In this document: positions 42,470-49,644 of the stretch, one piece after another
Layout: each line of letters begins with the position of its first letter
Position numbering within the stretch: position 1 is the first letter of the stretch
Assembly (NCBI GenBank): GCA_964513925.1
Contig: CAZENR010000008.1
Span: forward strand, 1-64,000
Length of the DNA stretch: 64,000 nt
Direction of reading: 5' to 3'
Origin: DAORHV01 sp964513925
GTDB lineage: Bacteria > Patescibacteriota > Gracilibacteria > Peribacterales > Peribacteraceae
The notes under the pieces: generated by a model
What the model saw: the letters and a program-made list of their open reading frames with translations, nothing else
Told to the model about the DNA's origin: nothing
Databases searched by the model: none
Program-made: the position numbers and the translations under genes

Positions 42470-43898
42470 TAGGGGCAGGGAACTTCATCGGAAGCTCGAA
42501 ATAGAAGGTGGTGCCTTTGCCCTCCTCACTTTCAAACCACATCTTGCCTCCCTGCCCTTCGATGGCTCCTTTGGCGACGTATAAGCCAAAACCATTGCCA
42601 TCCACGGTGTTGCGTACGTTGCTGGCACGGTACAACTTGCCGAAGATCTTGGACTGATCCGCCTTTGGGATACCGCAGCCCGTGTCGCGCACGAAGCACA
42701 GCATTTTGCCGTCTTCCAGGCGCACGTTGAGTTCGACGGTGCCCTGCTTTGGGGTGTACTTTACAGCGTTGCTCAACAGGTTTTCCACGGTCATGCGCAG
42801 GTACCTCTTGTCCAGGAGCACCGTGGGCAGTTGTGCGGGCAGCTTCTTGATGAAGTTCTGTTCGCGCTCTTTCGCTCCTGGCTCGATGACCTGGATGATT
42901 TCACGGAAGAATTGATCCAAGTTCAAAGGCTGTGCCTCCAGATTAATGCGATCCAACTGGATGCGGGATACGTCCAGGATCATGTCCACCAATCCCGTAA
43001 GATGATGGGTAACATCCTGCATGGACGCCAGCGTTTCTTGCTGCTCCTTTGCCAGCACGCCGATGTCACCATCCAGCAACAACTCCAAATTCCACTTAAT
43101 GGCGGTAATCGGTTTGGCCAACTGATGGCTGACTATGCCAATCAGTTCATCTTTTTGGCGGTCGAGTTCCTTGACCGCGTCCACACGACTTTGCCAGATG
43201 TGCACAAGGAAAACGGTCAAAATGGTGAGCAGTGCCAGCAAGAAGGTGATGAATACGGCAAAGGGGATAAATGTGGTGCTGATGAGCTTCAGATATTTAG
43301 TGACCTCTACATCAATGCCTAGTACTCCAATTGTCAGGCCACGATCTTTGATTGGTGCGTATGCAGAAAGAGAGCTGCCCCACTGATCGGCTACGGGCTC
43401 GGGATCAGTAGTTGCTGCGTTTAATGCGGTATTCCTCAATGCAGGAACTTCACTAACGTCATACTCATCGCCGGGATACACAAGGGCGTCCATGTCATCA
43501 ACATCGCCGTCATGATCTAGATCCATGCTTGCACTAGGGTCGAGTGAATCTGCATCAGCAATATAGGTAAAAATGTTTGCGTCTTCAGTAGGCCGCAGCA
43601 AATAGGCATACTGAATATTGTCGTTAAAGTTGCGCACACGCTGCAAGCCATCTACAAGTTTTTTGTAGGCCTTTGTATTCACCGAATCAGAATCTTTAAC
43701 GGTTTCGATGTCCTTTGCATCAAAAACAAGTGTGGCAGTTGAAACGAGAGAGGTGAGCTTGTCTTTAAGCTGGGCCTCCAGAATTTGTCGCGTTGTGCTA
43801 TAAAGGAAATACGTAATTACAGATGTCAAAATGGCACACAGCAAGAGAATACCGTAAGTGCGATAGTCCAGCCTAAGCTTGGGCTTTCCAGGGCTCAT
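42450..43898 (-). CDS. Membrane histidine kinase with Cache-like sensor
   Basis: 482 residues. Helix 1 (~16-34), extracytoplasmic sensor (~40-205), helix 2 (~210-232), HisKA with phospho-acceptor His in IGIVSHQLAKPIT (H~258), and HATPase with DTGCGIPKADQSKIFGKLYR and GNGFGLYVAK. The sensor contains YIADADS, an EF-hand-like loop DLDHDGDVDDMD (~126-137) and DQWGSSLSAYAPI, shared with the TrmB-fused protein at 36478. No response regulator is adjacent. Of two adjacent ATGs, 43898 is exactly 6 nt after the minus-strand TATACT (43910-43905), matching the leaderless spacing. Confidence 0.9.
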   Translation of the reverse strand: MSPGKPKLRLDYRTYGILLLCAILTSVITYFLYSTTRQILEAQLKDKLTSLVSTATLVFDAKDIETVKDSDSVNTKAYKKLVDGLQRVRNFNDNIQYAYLLRPTEDANIFTYIADADSLDPSASMDLDHDGDVDDMDALVYPGDEYDVSEVPALRNTALNAATTDPEPVADQWGSSLSAYAPIKDRGLTIGVLGIDVEVTKYLKLISTTFIPFAVFITFLLALLTILTVFLVHIWQSRVDAVKELDRQKDELIGIVSHQLAKPITAIKWNLELLLDGDIGVLAKEQQETLASMQDVTHHLTGLVDMILDVSRIQLDRINLEAQPLNLDQFFREIIQVIEPGAKEREQNFIKKLPAQLPTVLLDKRYLRMTVENLLSNAVKYTPKQGTVELNVRLEDGKMLCFVRDTGCGIPKADQSKIFGKLYRASNVRNTVDGNGFGLYVAKGAIEGQGGKMWFESEEGKGTTFYFELPMKFPAPINTAQA

Positions 43899-43943
43899 CA
43901 TATGAGTATATCAAATTTTCTCTGGTTTTTATAGCCTTTTTTA

Positions 43944-45503
43944 CTAATACGCCTTCCCTACGATAATTTTCTTTGCAAACGCACTAGGCTTGCCAGAGAT
44001 AGGATCTTTGAGATCTTTGGCATCTTCCTTGGCTGCAAAAGGGAAGCAGCGGTAGCTGCCACCTTGAGTGTCGGCCTTCAGCTTGGCCACCGTTTCCGGC
44101 GTGCCATCCCACGGGACAAGCGCCCACTTACCCTCCTCTAATGCGGCCTTTACCTCGTCGTAGGTTTTTGCCTCCACGGTTTTTGCTTGTTGCATCTTCA
44201 GCGCGTTTGCAAATAACGACTGCTGATCTTCCTTGAGCATGCTTGCAATGACTTGCGGGGCGTTGGAGAGCGAAGTCTTTACCGCCTGCTCGCGGCTGCG
44301 GATGCGACTTTTTACAATGCAGCTGCCCTCGGCCAAGTCTCTGGCACCCAGCTCTACGCGCACCGGAGTGCCGGCATGAATTTGGCGGAAGGTTTTGTCG
44401 CCCAGGCGTAGCTCGCGGCGGTTATCTAGGCGTACGGTTAAGCCGCCTTCTGCCTGCTCGAACTGCTGGTCTCGGCCATGCAGCTTGTATGCTTTGGCGG
44501 CGGTTGTACGAGATGCATCGAAGGGATTTGCGCTGCCGGCAATCGCCAGAGATAAGTCTCGGGCTGCTTTCTCTACTTTGTCATCGTCGGTGCCGGCGTA
44601 AATGGGCAGCACGGCGGCATGTACCGGCGCAATTGCGGGCGGCAGCACAATGCCATCGTCATCGCCGTGGGCCATGAACATGGCGCCAAGTAAGCGAGTA
44701 GAGGCGCCCCAAGAGTCGTACCAGGGGACTTGCTGCTGCTCGTCTTTGTCCAAGAACGAGACCATGGGTTTGCCGTCGCTTCCCTTCAGGAAGTTCTGCG
44801 ACAGCATGTGGCTGGTTCCCATTTGCAGCGCCTTACCGTCCTGCATCATGCCTTCTATGGTGTAGGTGCCAAGGGCCCCCGGGAAACGCTCGTGAGGCGG
44901 CTTGTCTCCTTTTACTACCGGAACGGCAAGCACTCGCTCGGCAAGCTCTGCGTACAAATCCAAAATTGCCAGCGTGAAACTGCGGCACTGCTCCTCGGTG
45001 GCAAAAATGCAGTGACCTTCTTGCCAGTGGAATTCCGACGTGCGCAAGAATGCGCGCGGGCGCTTTTCCCAGCGCATGACGCTGCACCATTGGTTTACAA
45101 GCAGTGGCAGATCTCGATGGCTCTGCACGCGTCCTCCGCGGCTGTACCAGTCTACGAACAATGTTTCCGACGTGGGACGCACTGCGTATGGGTCGGGTAA
45201 CTTGGCGCCGCCTGCCTGGGTGACAACCGCACATTCCGGAGCAAAACCTTCTACGTGTTCTTTCTCGCGCTCGAAGAAGCTTTGCGGAATGAGCATGGGC
45301 AACATGATGTTCTCTACACCCATGGCGCGTAGGCGCTTATCCAGGTATTTGCGAATATTGCTCCACAATGCTGTAGAGAGTGGTCCAAAGGTAATGCACC
45401 CCGTTACCGGAGATTCATCGTATAAATCTGGCGCCATGCCAATAACGTCTTGGTACCACTGTGGAAAGTTCTGTGCGCGCTTGGAAATGTTCTGCTTGGC
45501 CAT
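43944..45503 (-). CDS. proS: Prolyl-tRNA synthetase, archaeal/eukaryal type
   Basis: 519 residues. Class II motifs: motif 2 around VNQWCSVMRWEKRPRAFLRT with SEFHWQEGHC, motif 3 in GIVLPPAIAPVHAAVLPIY. It lacks the large editing insertion of the classic bacterial enzyme and has the extra C-terminal zinc-type domain region (WDGTPETVAKLKADTQGGSY, ending KIIVGKAY) of the archaeal/eukaryal form, which is found in some bacteria including CPR members. It charges tRNA-Pro. ATG 45503 lies 6 nt after a minus-strand TATGCT (45515-45510), so the message should be leaderless. Confidence 0.95.
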   Translation of the reverse strand: MAKQNISKRAQNFPQWYQDVIGMAPDLYDESPVTGCITFGPLSTALWSNIRKYLDKRLRAMGVENIMLPMLIPQSFFEREKEHVEGFAPECAVVTQAGGAKLPDPYAVRPTSETLFVDWYSRGGRVQSHRDLPLLVNQWCSVMRWEKRPRAFLRTSEFHWQEGHCIFATEEQCRSFTLAILDLYAELAERVLAVPVVKGDKPPHERFPGALGTYTIEGMMQDGKALQMGTSHMLSQNFLKGSDGKPMVSFLDKDEQQQVPWYDSWGASTRLLGAMFMAHGDDDGIVLPPAIAPVHAAVLPIYAGTDDDKVEKAARDLSLAIAGSANPFDASRTTAAKAYKLHGRDQQFEQAEGGLTVRLDNRRELRLGDKTFRQIHAGTPVRVELGARDLAEGSCIVKSRIRSREQAVKTSLSNAPQVIASMLKEDQQSLFANALKMQQAKTVEAKTYDEVKAALEEGKWALVPWDGTPETVAKLKADTQGGSYRCFPFAAKEDAKDLKDPISGKPSAFAKKIIVGKAY

Positions 45504-45544
45504 GCCTAGAGCATACCCAAGAGTAGGGAAGTGCTAAAGCGGAG

Positions 45545-45961
45545 ATGTTCTTTTGTCTGAGTGACGCACTATGCAGATGCAACATACGGATCGAGCGCTA
45601 CTTCTTAGTGCGCTATGTATGTTCTTTTGTCCGAGCGACAAAAGAACCAAAAGCGCGTGCGCAATGAGCCACCACGTCCCGCTGAGGCGGGACAGACCTC
45701 CGTCCCCCGAGCGCATTGCGCGCCGCCCTTTGGTGGATTGAGAAGATATCTCAGAGCTTGCTTGGCTCTCGCCGCCTTGAAAGGGTTCGCTGCGGTTCTT
45801 CGCGAGGCAAGGCCGCAAGCAAACGTGCCTGTTTGAGCCGCTTTCGTAGGGACGAAGCGGCGAGTTCACGTTTGCAGGCCTTGCTGAGCGAAGCAGAACC
45901 GCCGAACGCTTTCACCAGCGGCATGTTTTTTGCTCCACTTTTTTGCGCCAAAAAAGTGGAG
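45545..45961. repeat. Non-coding hairpin-chain element
   Basis: No gene in 417 bp, but almost all of it folds. A 20-21 nt direct repeat (TGTTCTTTTGTCYGAGYGAC) at 45545 and 45619 opens it. HP1: GTTCTTTTGTC-CGAGC-GACAAAAGAAC (45621-45647). HP2: GCGCAATG...CATTGCGC with internal GTCCCGC-TGAG-GCGGGAC (about 45658-45715). HP3: a 152-nt stem-loop 45771-45922 in which GCCGC, TGAAAG, GTTCG, GCGGTTCT, TCGC, GCAAGGCC, GCAAACGTG and GCCGCTTTCGT each pair with their complement on the other arm. HP4: CTCCACTTTTTT-GCGCC-AAAAAAGTGGAG (45933-45961). Part of HP4 recurs at 24303. It looks like an interspersed structured repeat. Confidence 0.7.
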
Positions 45962-46071
45962 AACATGACATCTATTCAAGAGAATAAAGTCTCTACGTCG
46001 AATGGTAATAGCTGATGCAGGCAGAATAGATGAAGTTTTCTCATCTGCCCCTCTCCCGTACCATGCCCACT

Positions 46072-47076
46072 ATGAACCTGTTCCCCCTGCGCGGCATTCT
46101 GCGCACTCGCGGCCCAGCCCTGGACACCCTGACGGCTCTGCAGCGGGGAAAGGCATTTCCCGGTGCGCGCATAGACGGCGTGTGTTCTTCGCTCCGTGCC
46201 AAGCACATTGTGCTAGGCATAGGCCAAATGCACCCGGTGCTGAGCGGTAAGTTCGCACGGTTGCAGGCGCGCAGCATTGGCGTGGTGCAAGCCTGGATTT
46301 TCCGCGCATGTGCCGCGCTGGTTCGACTGGCTAAAGTAGATACCTTTGGCCAGGAGGGGTTTTCTACACCAGATGGCCGCCCCGTGCGGGCACGGGCAAA
46401 TGAGTCGGTGCTGGAGTCGGTGCGCCGTGAGGCGGGCAGTGAGGGAAACGAAAGCGGCTACCTGCGGACTGTTGCCGCCCGCTGGCGCTTGGCGCTTGCA
46501 CGGCGCGATGCCACTGCCGCTGCAGAGGAGGCGTTTAAGTTAAACGGCTTGGTCATGCTGCAGGCGCGCGACCAGCGTGTGGGTATATTCCCTATAGAGC
46601 ACCAGGCCATTCATGGCGCGGTGGGGGAGAATATCCATCGGCTGCAGGGGCTTATTACCCAAGTGGAGGCCACTGCTGCCTACCAGGGCGCGCTTGGTAA
46701 AGACGGCAAAGACCTTACCAAAGAGGAGTACGACGCGGTCATGCGCCGCAACGAGCTCATTCATGCGTTTAACACCGCCATTGCCAGCCCCGAGCGCGAC
46801 AGGGCCATGTTCCAGGCCGTGGTGGAGCAAGCGGAACTGGAGCGCAAGCGGCGCAACGATGTTCCTGGACAGGTGCTATCTGTGTTTGTGCTTGGCGCGG
46901 CACACCGCCGCGGGTTTTTGACACTTGCAAAGCAGCACTTGCCCGGCGACATGTTATTTGTGTGGGTGACTCCGGCACCGTTGTTGTTCATGCGCCGCCT
47001 GCGCGATGCCATTGTTGCGGCAATACTCCTTGCCATTCTGCTGCTTGGCATCGCCTCGCAGATTGTGGTGCAATAA
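46072..47076 (+). CDS. Hypothetical protein with C-terminal membrane helix
   Basis: 334 residues. Two similar motifs, HIVLGIGQMHPV (~45) and VFVLGAAHRRGF (~282), recall the strand-loop pattern of the TraB/PrgY family (hydrophobic strand followed by G-x-H), but the match is weak. The middle is helical and charged; the final ~22 residues (DAIVAAILLAILLLGIASQI) form a single tail anchor. Basic N-terminus without signal peptide. ATG 46072 follows TACCAT (46059-46064) by 7 nt, the usual leaderless spacing; ATG 46030 is an in-frame alternative. Confidence 0.6.
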   Translation: MNLFPLRGILRTRGPALDTLTALQRGKAFPGARIDGVCSSLRAKHIVLGIGQMHPVLSGKFARLQARSIGVVQAWIFRACAALVRLAKVDTFGQEGFSTPDGRPVRARANESVLESVRREAGSEGNESGYLRTVAARWRLALARRDATAAAEEAFKLNGLVMLQARDQRVGIFPIEHQAIHGAVGENIHRLQGLITQVEATAAYQGALGKDGKDLTKEEYDAVMRRNELIHAFNTAIASPERDRAMFQAVVEQAELERKRRNDVPGQVLSVFVLGAAHRRGFLTLAKQHLPGDMLFVWVTPAPLLFMRRLRDAIVAAILLAILLLGIASQIVVQ

Positions 47077-47104
47077 TTGACAAATTAATAAATAGTGTTA
47101 TTTT
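47077..47104 (+). promoter_or_regulatory. Promoter of the gene at 47111 (leaderless)
   Basis: Consensus TTGACA (47077-47082), 16 bp, TATTTT (47099-47104), 6 nt before ATG 47111. Confidence 0.65.
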
Positions 47105-47110
47105 ATGCAT

Positions 47111-48226
47111 ATGAAACCACAAGATGTAGAAGTAGTGATTGGCGATGATCCCTCCGTGCTACAGCAACTGAATGCCGCCGATCCAAGAGATCCTTCTGGA
47201 TTCTTGCGCTACGGGTACAGGCCAGAAAATCTTGCGGCGCTTTGTGCGCTTGTACGCGAAACAGCCGTGCTTGTGCGCAGCAAAGTCCCAGCTGAGTTGC
47301 TGGAGCATATGCCGCAACGCATTCCGCTGTATGGCGACCAGACTATCCCTGGCATTAGCGCATCGGCGCTCAACATGTCTGCATCCACCGATTCCAGCAA
47401 ACTGCAGCCGTTTCGAGGCATGACGATTGGGTTGCCGCCAGGAGCTGCCGAAAAGCGAGATCAGCAGCTCTGGAATGTGACAGGACACGAGCACCTGCAC
47501 ACTGCCATCTATGGTGGTCCAGAGGCGACCCCCGTGAATGAATCGTTCGTTGGTCGGCTGGAGCAGGAGTATTTTCCGAACTCAAGCGAATACCGTCGCG
47601 ACCCTCGGTGGGCCCCAGATGCATTTAGGTCTAGCACCGGCTTTCGTGTCGACGACTACGCCAGTTACGGTCGATGCAAAGAGATGTTCGCAGCGGAGTA
47701 CATGTGGGCGAGTCATGCCATGCGCTTTCTGACTGCAGAGCAGGTATGGAAGGTTTGCGTTGGACTTGTAAAAGAAGGTCGCTCTACGGGAACGTTTCCC
47801 CGTTTCGGCAGCGTTGCTGATGCCATAACCGGAGAAGATGCTGCAAACGGCAGGAAGGTGCTCGCCACTCCGCCGTTCCTGCCTATGACTGCGGGGCCGC
47901 AGCAATTCATCTTCACACTGGGGACAGATCATGCGGATGTGTACTCCTATCTCGTGTCAGCGAACCCGGCCTACAACCCGGCAGGCGCTACGCCGGAATC
48001 CCGGGTGCAGTTTTATGCCCAGTCTGCTCAAGGTCGCAAGCAACTTACGTTCAACCTGCATGACGGACGTGTCATCTCTGCCGATATCGATACGTTGCCA
48101 CCAAGTCAGGGTATAGACTTTCACGAGCTGGCTCGCGTTCTGCAGCAGCAGACTGGTATTCCAGTCAGTCAGATACGTTCCATAGATTGCGCCGTACACA
48201 GTGGGAAGTTCCAGGTGCGTCCATAG
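47111..48226 (+). CDS. Putative zinc-dependent hydrolase (HEXXH) of unknown family
   Basis: 371 residues. NVTGHEHLHTAIYGG (~120) contains HEHLH, an HEXXH zinc-binding motif; a Glu in RCKEMFAAEYMW (~195) could be the third ligand as in gluzincin-like enzymes. No signal peptide or membrane segment, so a cytoplasmic enzyme if active. The remaining sequence is unfamiliar. An upstream in-frame ATG at 47105 exists, but 47111 has the leaderless spacing to the -10 box. Function beyond a possible metallopeptidase is not supported. Confidence 0.55.
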   Translation: MKPQDVEVVIGDDPSVLQQLNAADPRDPSGFLRYGYRPENLAALCALVRETAVLVRSKVPAELLEHMPQRIPLYGDQTIPGISASALNMSASTDSSKLQPFRGMTIGLPPGAAEKRDQQLWNVTGHEHLHTAIYGGPEATPVNESFVGRLEQEYFPNSSEYRRDPRWAPDAFRSSTGFRVDDYASYGRCKEMFAAEYMWASHAMRFLTAEQVWKVCVGLVKEGRSTGTFPRFGSVADAITGEDAANGRKVLATPPFLPMTAGPQQFIFTLGTDHADVYSYLVSANPAYNPAGATPESRVQFYAQSAQGRKQLTFNLHDGRVISADIDTLPPSQGIDFHELARVLQQQTGIPVSQIRSIDCAVHSGKFQVRP

Positions 48227-48249
48227 TCTTTTCCGTCTGGCGCTGGCGC

Positions 48250-48277
48250 TCGACAAACCCTGGGTCGTGACTATACT
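48250..48277 (+). promoter_or_regulatory. tRNA-Asn promoter
   Basis: TCGACA (48250-48255), 16 bp, TATACT (48272-48277); predicted start about 48284, 110 nt before the tRNA. Confidence 0.7.
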
Positions 48278-48283
48278 ATTGCT

Positions 48284-48393
48284 GCCCGTCGCACGGTGCG
48301 ACGATCATTCTCATCACCAGTGTCCATTCCCTGGCTTGTCCACATGCAGTAGGTGCATTGCCAGAATGGTTCATTGCCGCAGTAGACGTCCGT
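48284..48393 (+). ncRNA. Folded leader of the tRNA-Asn transcript
   Basis: Hairpin CGTCGCA-CGG-TGCGACG (48287-48303) is followed by a 46-nt stem-loop (48324-48369): CCATTC/GAATGG, TGGC/GCCA and ATGCA/TGCAT around loop GTAGG, 15 pairs in total. A processed small RNA or a maturation signal is possible; no known family matches. Confidence 0.5.
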
Positions 48394-48468
48394 TCCCTGG
48401 TAGCTCAACGGCAGAGCACCTCGCTGTTAACGAGGGGGTTGCTGGTTCGAATCCAGCCCGGGGAGCCA
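48394..48468 (+). tRNA. tRNA-Asn (anticodon GTT), CCA encoded
   Basis: Acceptor TCCCTGG (48394-48400) pairs with CCGGGGA, then discriminator G and encoded CCA (48466-48468). D arm GCTC-AACGGCA-GAGC; anticodon arm CCTCG-CTGTTAA-CGAGG gives GTT; T arm GCTGG-TTCGAAT-CCAGC. Confidence 0.96.
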
Positions 48469-48475
48469 TTTTGAG

Positions 48476-48569
48476 CATGGAAGACAACACTCCGTGTTTC
48501 CTTCCATGAACCATCCTTCGGGCAAGGTGGCCGTTCCAGCCTGGCAGAGCCAGGCTTCACGGCGTTTTT
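48476..48569 (+). terminator. Three-hairpin 3' element and terminator of tRNA-Asn
   Basis: H1: CATGGAAG-AC-AACAC-TCC-GTGTT-TC-CTTCCATG (48476-48508). H2: CCATCCTT-CGGGC-AAGGTGG (48511-48530) with one bulge. H3: GCCGT-TCC-AGCCTGGC-AGA-GCCAGGCT-TC-ACGGC (48530-48563) followed by GTTTTT. Same layout and internal loops as behind tRNA-Leu. Confidence 0.8.
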
Positions 48570-48629
48570 ATTGGTCCAACCTGCCTCGAGGTGCCAAGAC
48601 GCCGATCTGTTATATCCTTTCACCTGCGT

Positions 48630-48635
48630 TACAAT
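48630..48635 (+). promoter_or_regulatory. -10 box of the VOC gene (leaderless)
   Basis: TACAAT ends 7 nt before ATG 48643; no clear -35 and no Shine-Dalgarno. Confidence 0.55.
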
Positions 48636-48642
48636 GCAAGGC

Positions 48643-49077
48643 ATGAAGATCAACCGCCTAGATCACGTTGGCATAAACGTTCAGGACTTGGCTGCTGCCA
48701 AGCAGTTTTTTCTAGATCTGGGACTGCGAGTTCAGGGTGAAATGGGCTTAGAGAGTCAGCTTTTAGACAATGTGGTGGCACTGAAAAATGTGAAGACACA
48801 CATGGTCATGATGGAAACGCCCGATGGCGAAGCAACGGTAGAACTGGTGAAATTTATTCGGCCGGTTGATGTTGCTGGCGCAGACAACACCGCCGTGAAT
48901 GCACTGGGCATGCGACACATCTGTTTTGCAGTGGAGGACATAGAAGGCATTGTCGCGAAACTGAAAAAGAAAGGCGTGCAGCCGTTTAGCGACATTCAGA
49001 ACTACGAAAACGTGTACAAGCTGGTGTACTTGCGCGGGCCGGAGGGGATCATCGTGGAATTGGCCGAGAAGATCTAG
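48643..49077 (+). CDS. VOC-family protein (glyoxalase / methylmalonyl-CoA epimerase-like)
   Basis: 144 residues with two beta-alpha-beta-beta-beta units. RLDHVGINVQDLAAAKQFF at the N-terminus and RHICFAVEDIEGIVAKL in the second unit supply the paired metal-binding His residues; YLRGPEGIIVELAEK carries the C-terminal Glu ligand. Members of this superfamily include glyoxalase I, epimerases and dioxygenases; the substrate cannot be assigned. The gene lies between the tRNA-Asn terminator and an unrelated membrane gene and has its own leaderless promoter. Confidence 0.8.
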   Translation: MKINRLDHVGINVQDLAAAKQFFLDLGLRVQGEMGLESQLLDNVVALKNVKTHMVMMETPDGEATVELVKFIRPVDVAGADNTAVNALGMRHICFAVEDIEGIVAKLKKKGVQPFSDIQNYENVYKLVYLRGPEGIIVELAEKI

Positions 49078-49197
49078 CGTTCCCGGCTTCTACGACTGCA
49101 GTTTCCGTGGTTCTTTTTGCCACATCGCAGACATGCACGCTACATCGCTTGCTATTTTCTTGCGCTCGTACTCCATAAGGGGGAGCATGACGCTGTC

Positions 49198-49644
49198 ATG
49201 CGGCGATTCCTGTCCTCCGCAGGCTTCCCGTTCTGCACCGCACTGGTGTTCGCACTAGGGTGTGTTGTGGTGTTTGCGGTACTCAAACCGACCGGTGCCG
49301 ATGTGGGCAACCAGGAAATTCTGCGCGCGTTCCGCATTGCAGGGTGGGCGGCTGGGCCGGTGGCAGCGCTCCTCGCGTGGATCATCATGCTGTTTCTCAA
49401 TCTGGCGCGCCGCATCGTGCGCCTGCGTGCGGTGGCGTTGTTGCACCCGGCTGTTGTGCTGCTTGGCCTTGCGCCGTGGGTGGCTTTTGGCTTCCAGCTG
49501 ACGTACACAGAACCTCGTTATACGGAATTTGGGCGTGCGGCAATCGATTTCGTGGGCGTTCCGTTGTGGTGGGGCTCGGTTGTTGCAGTTGCCTTCGTCG
49601 TACTTGTGTCCCTGTCTCTGTTGTTTCCGAGTAAGAGCAAATGA
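49198..49644 (+). CDS. Four-helix membrane protein of unknown function
   Basis: 148 residues with four hydrophobic segments (about 10-30, 45-70, 80-100, 115-142) and a short basic loop (NLARRIVRLR). No family recognised. ATG 49198 is preceded by an AAGGGGGAG sequence (49178-49186) at 11 nt, one of the few Shine-Dalgarno-like sites in the window. Its TGA overlaps the ATG of the lipoprotein gene downstream, so the two are translationally coupled and may work together. Confidence 0.7.
   Translation: MRRFLSSAGFPFCTALVFALGCVVVFAVLKPTGADVGNQEILRAFRIAGWAAGPVAALLAWIIMLFLNLARRIVRLRAVALLHPAVVLLGLAPWVAFGFQLTYTEPRYTEFGRAAIDFVGVPLWWGSVVAVAFVVLVSLSLLFPSKSK

Noticed and set aside
45545..45961. Integron attC site or retron msr-msd
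   Set aside because: Long imperfect hairpins fit loosely, but attC R-box sequences, an integrase and a reverse transcriptase are all absent.
45933..45961. Simple intrinsic terminator
   Set aside because: The stem has T and A tracts inside it, but no free T-run follows on either strand and a close inverted relative lies at 24303, so a repeat-element end fits better.
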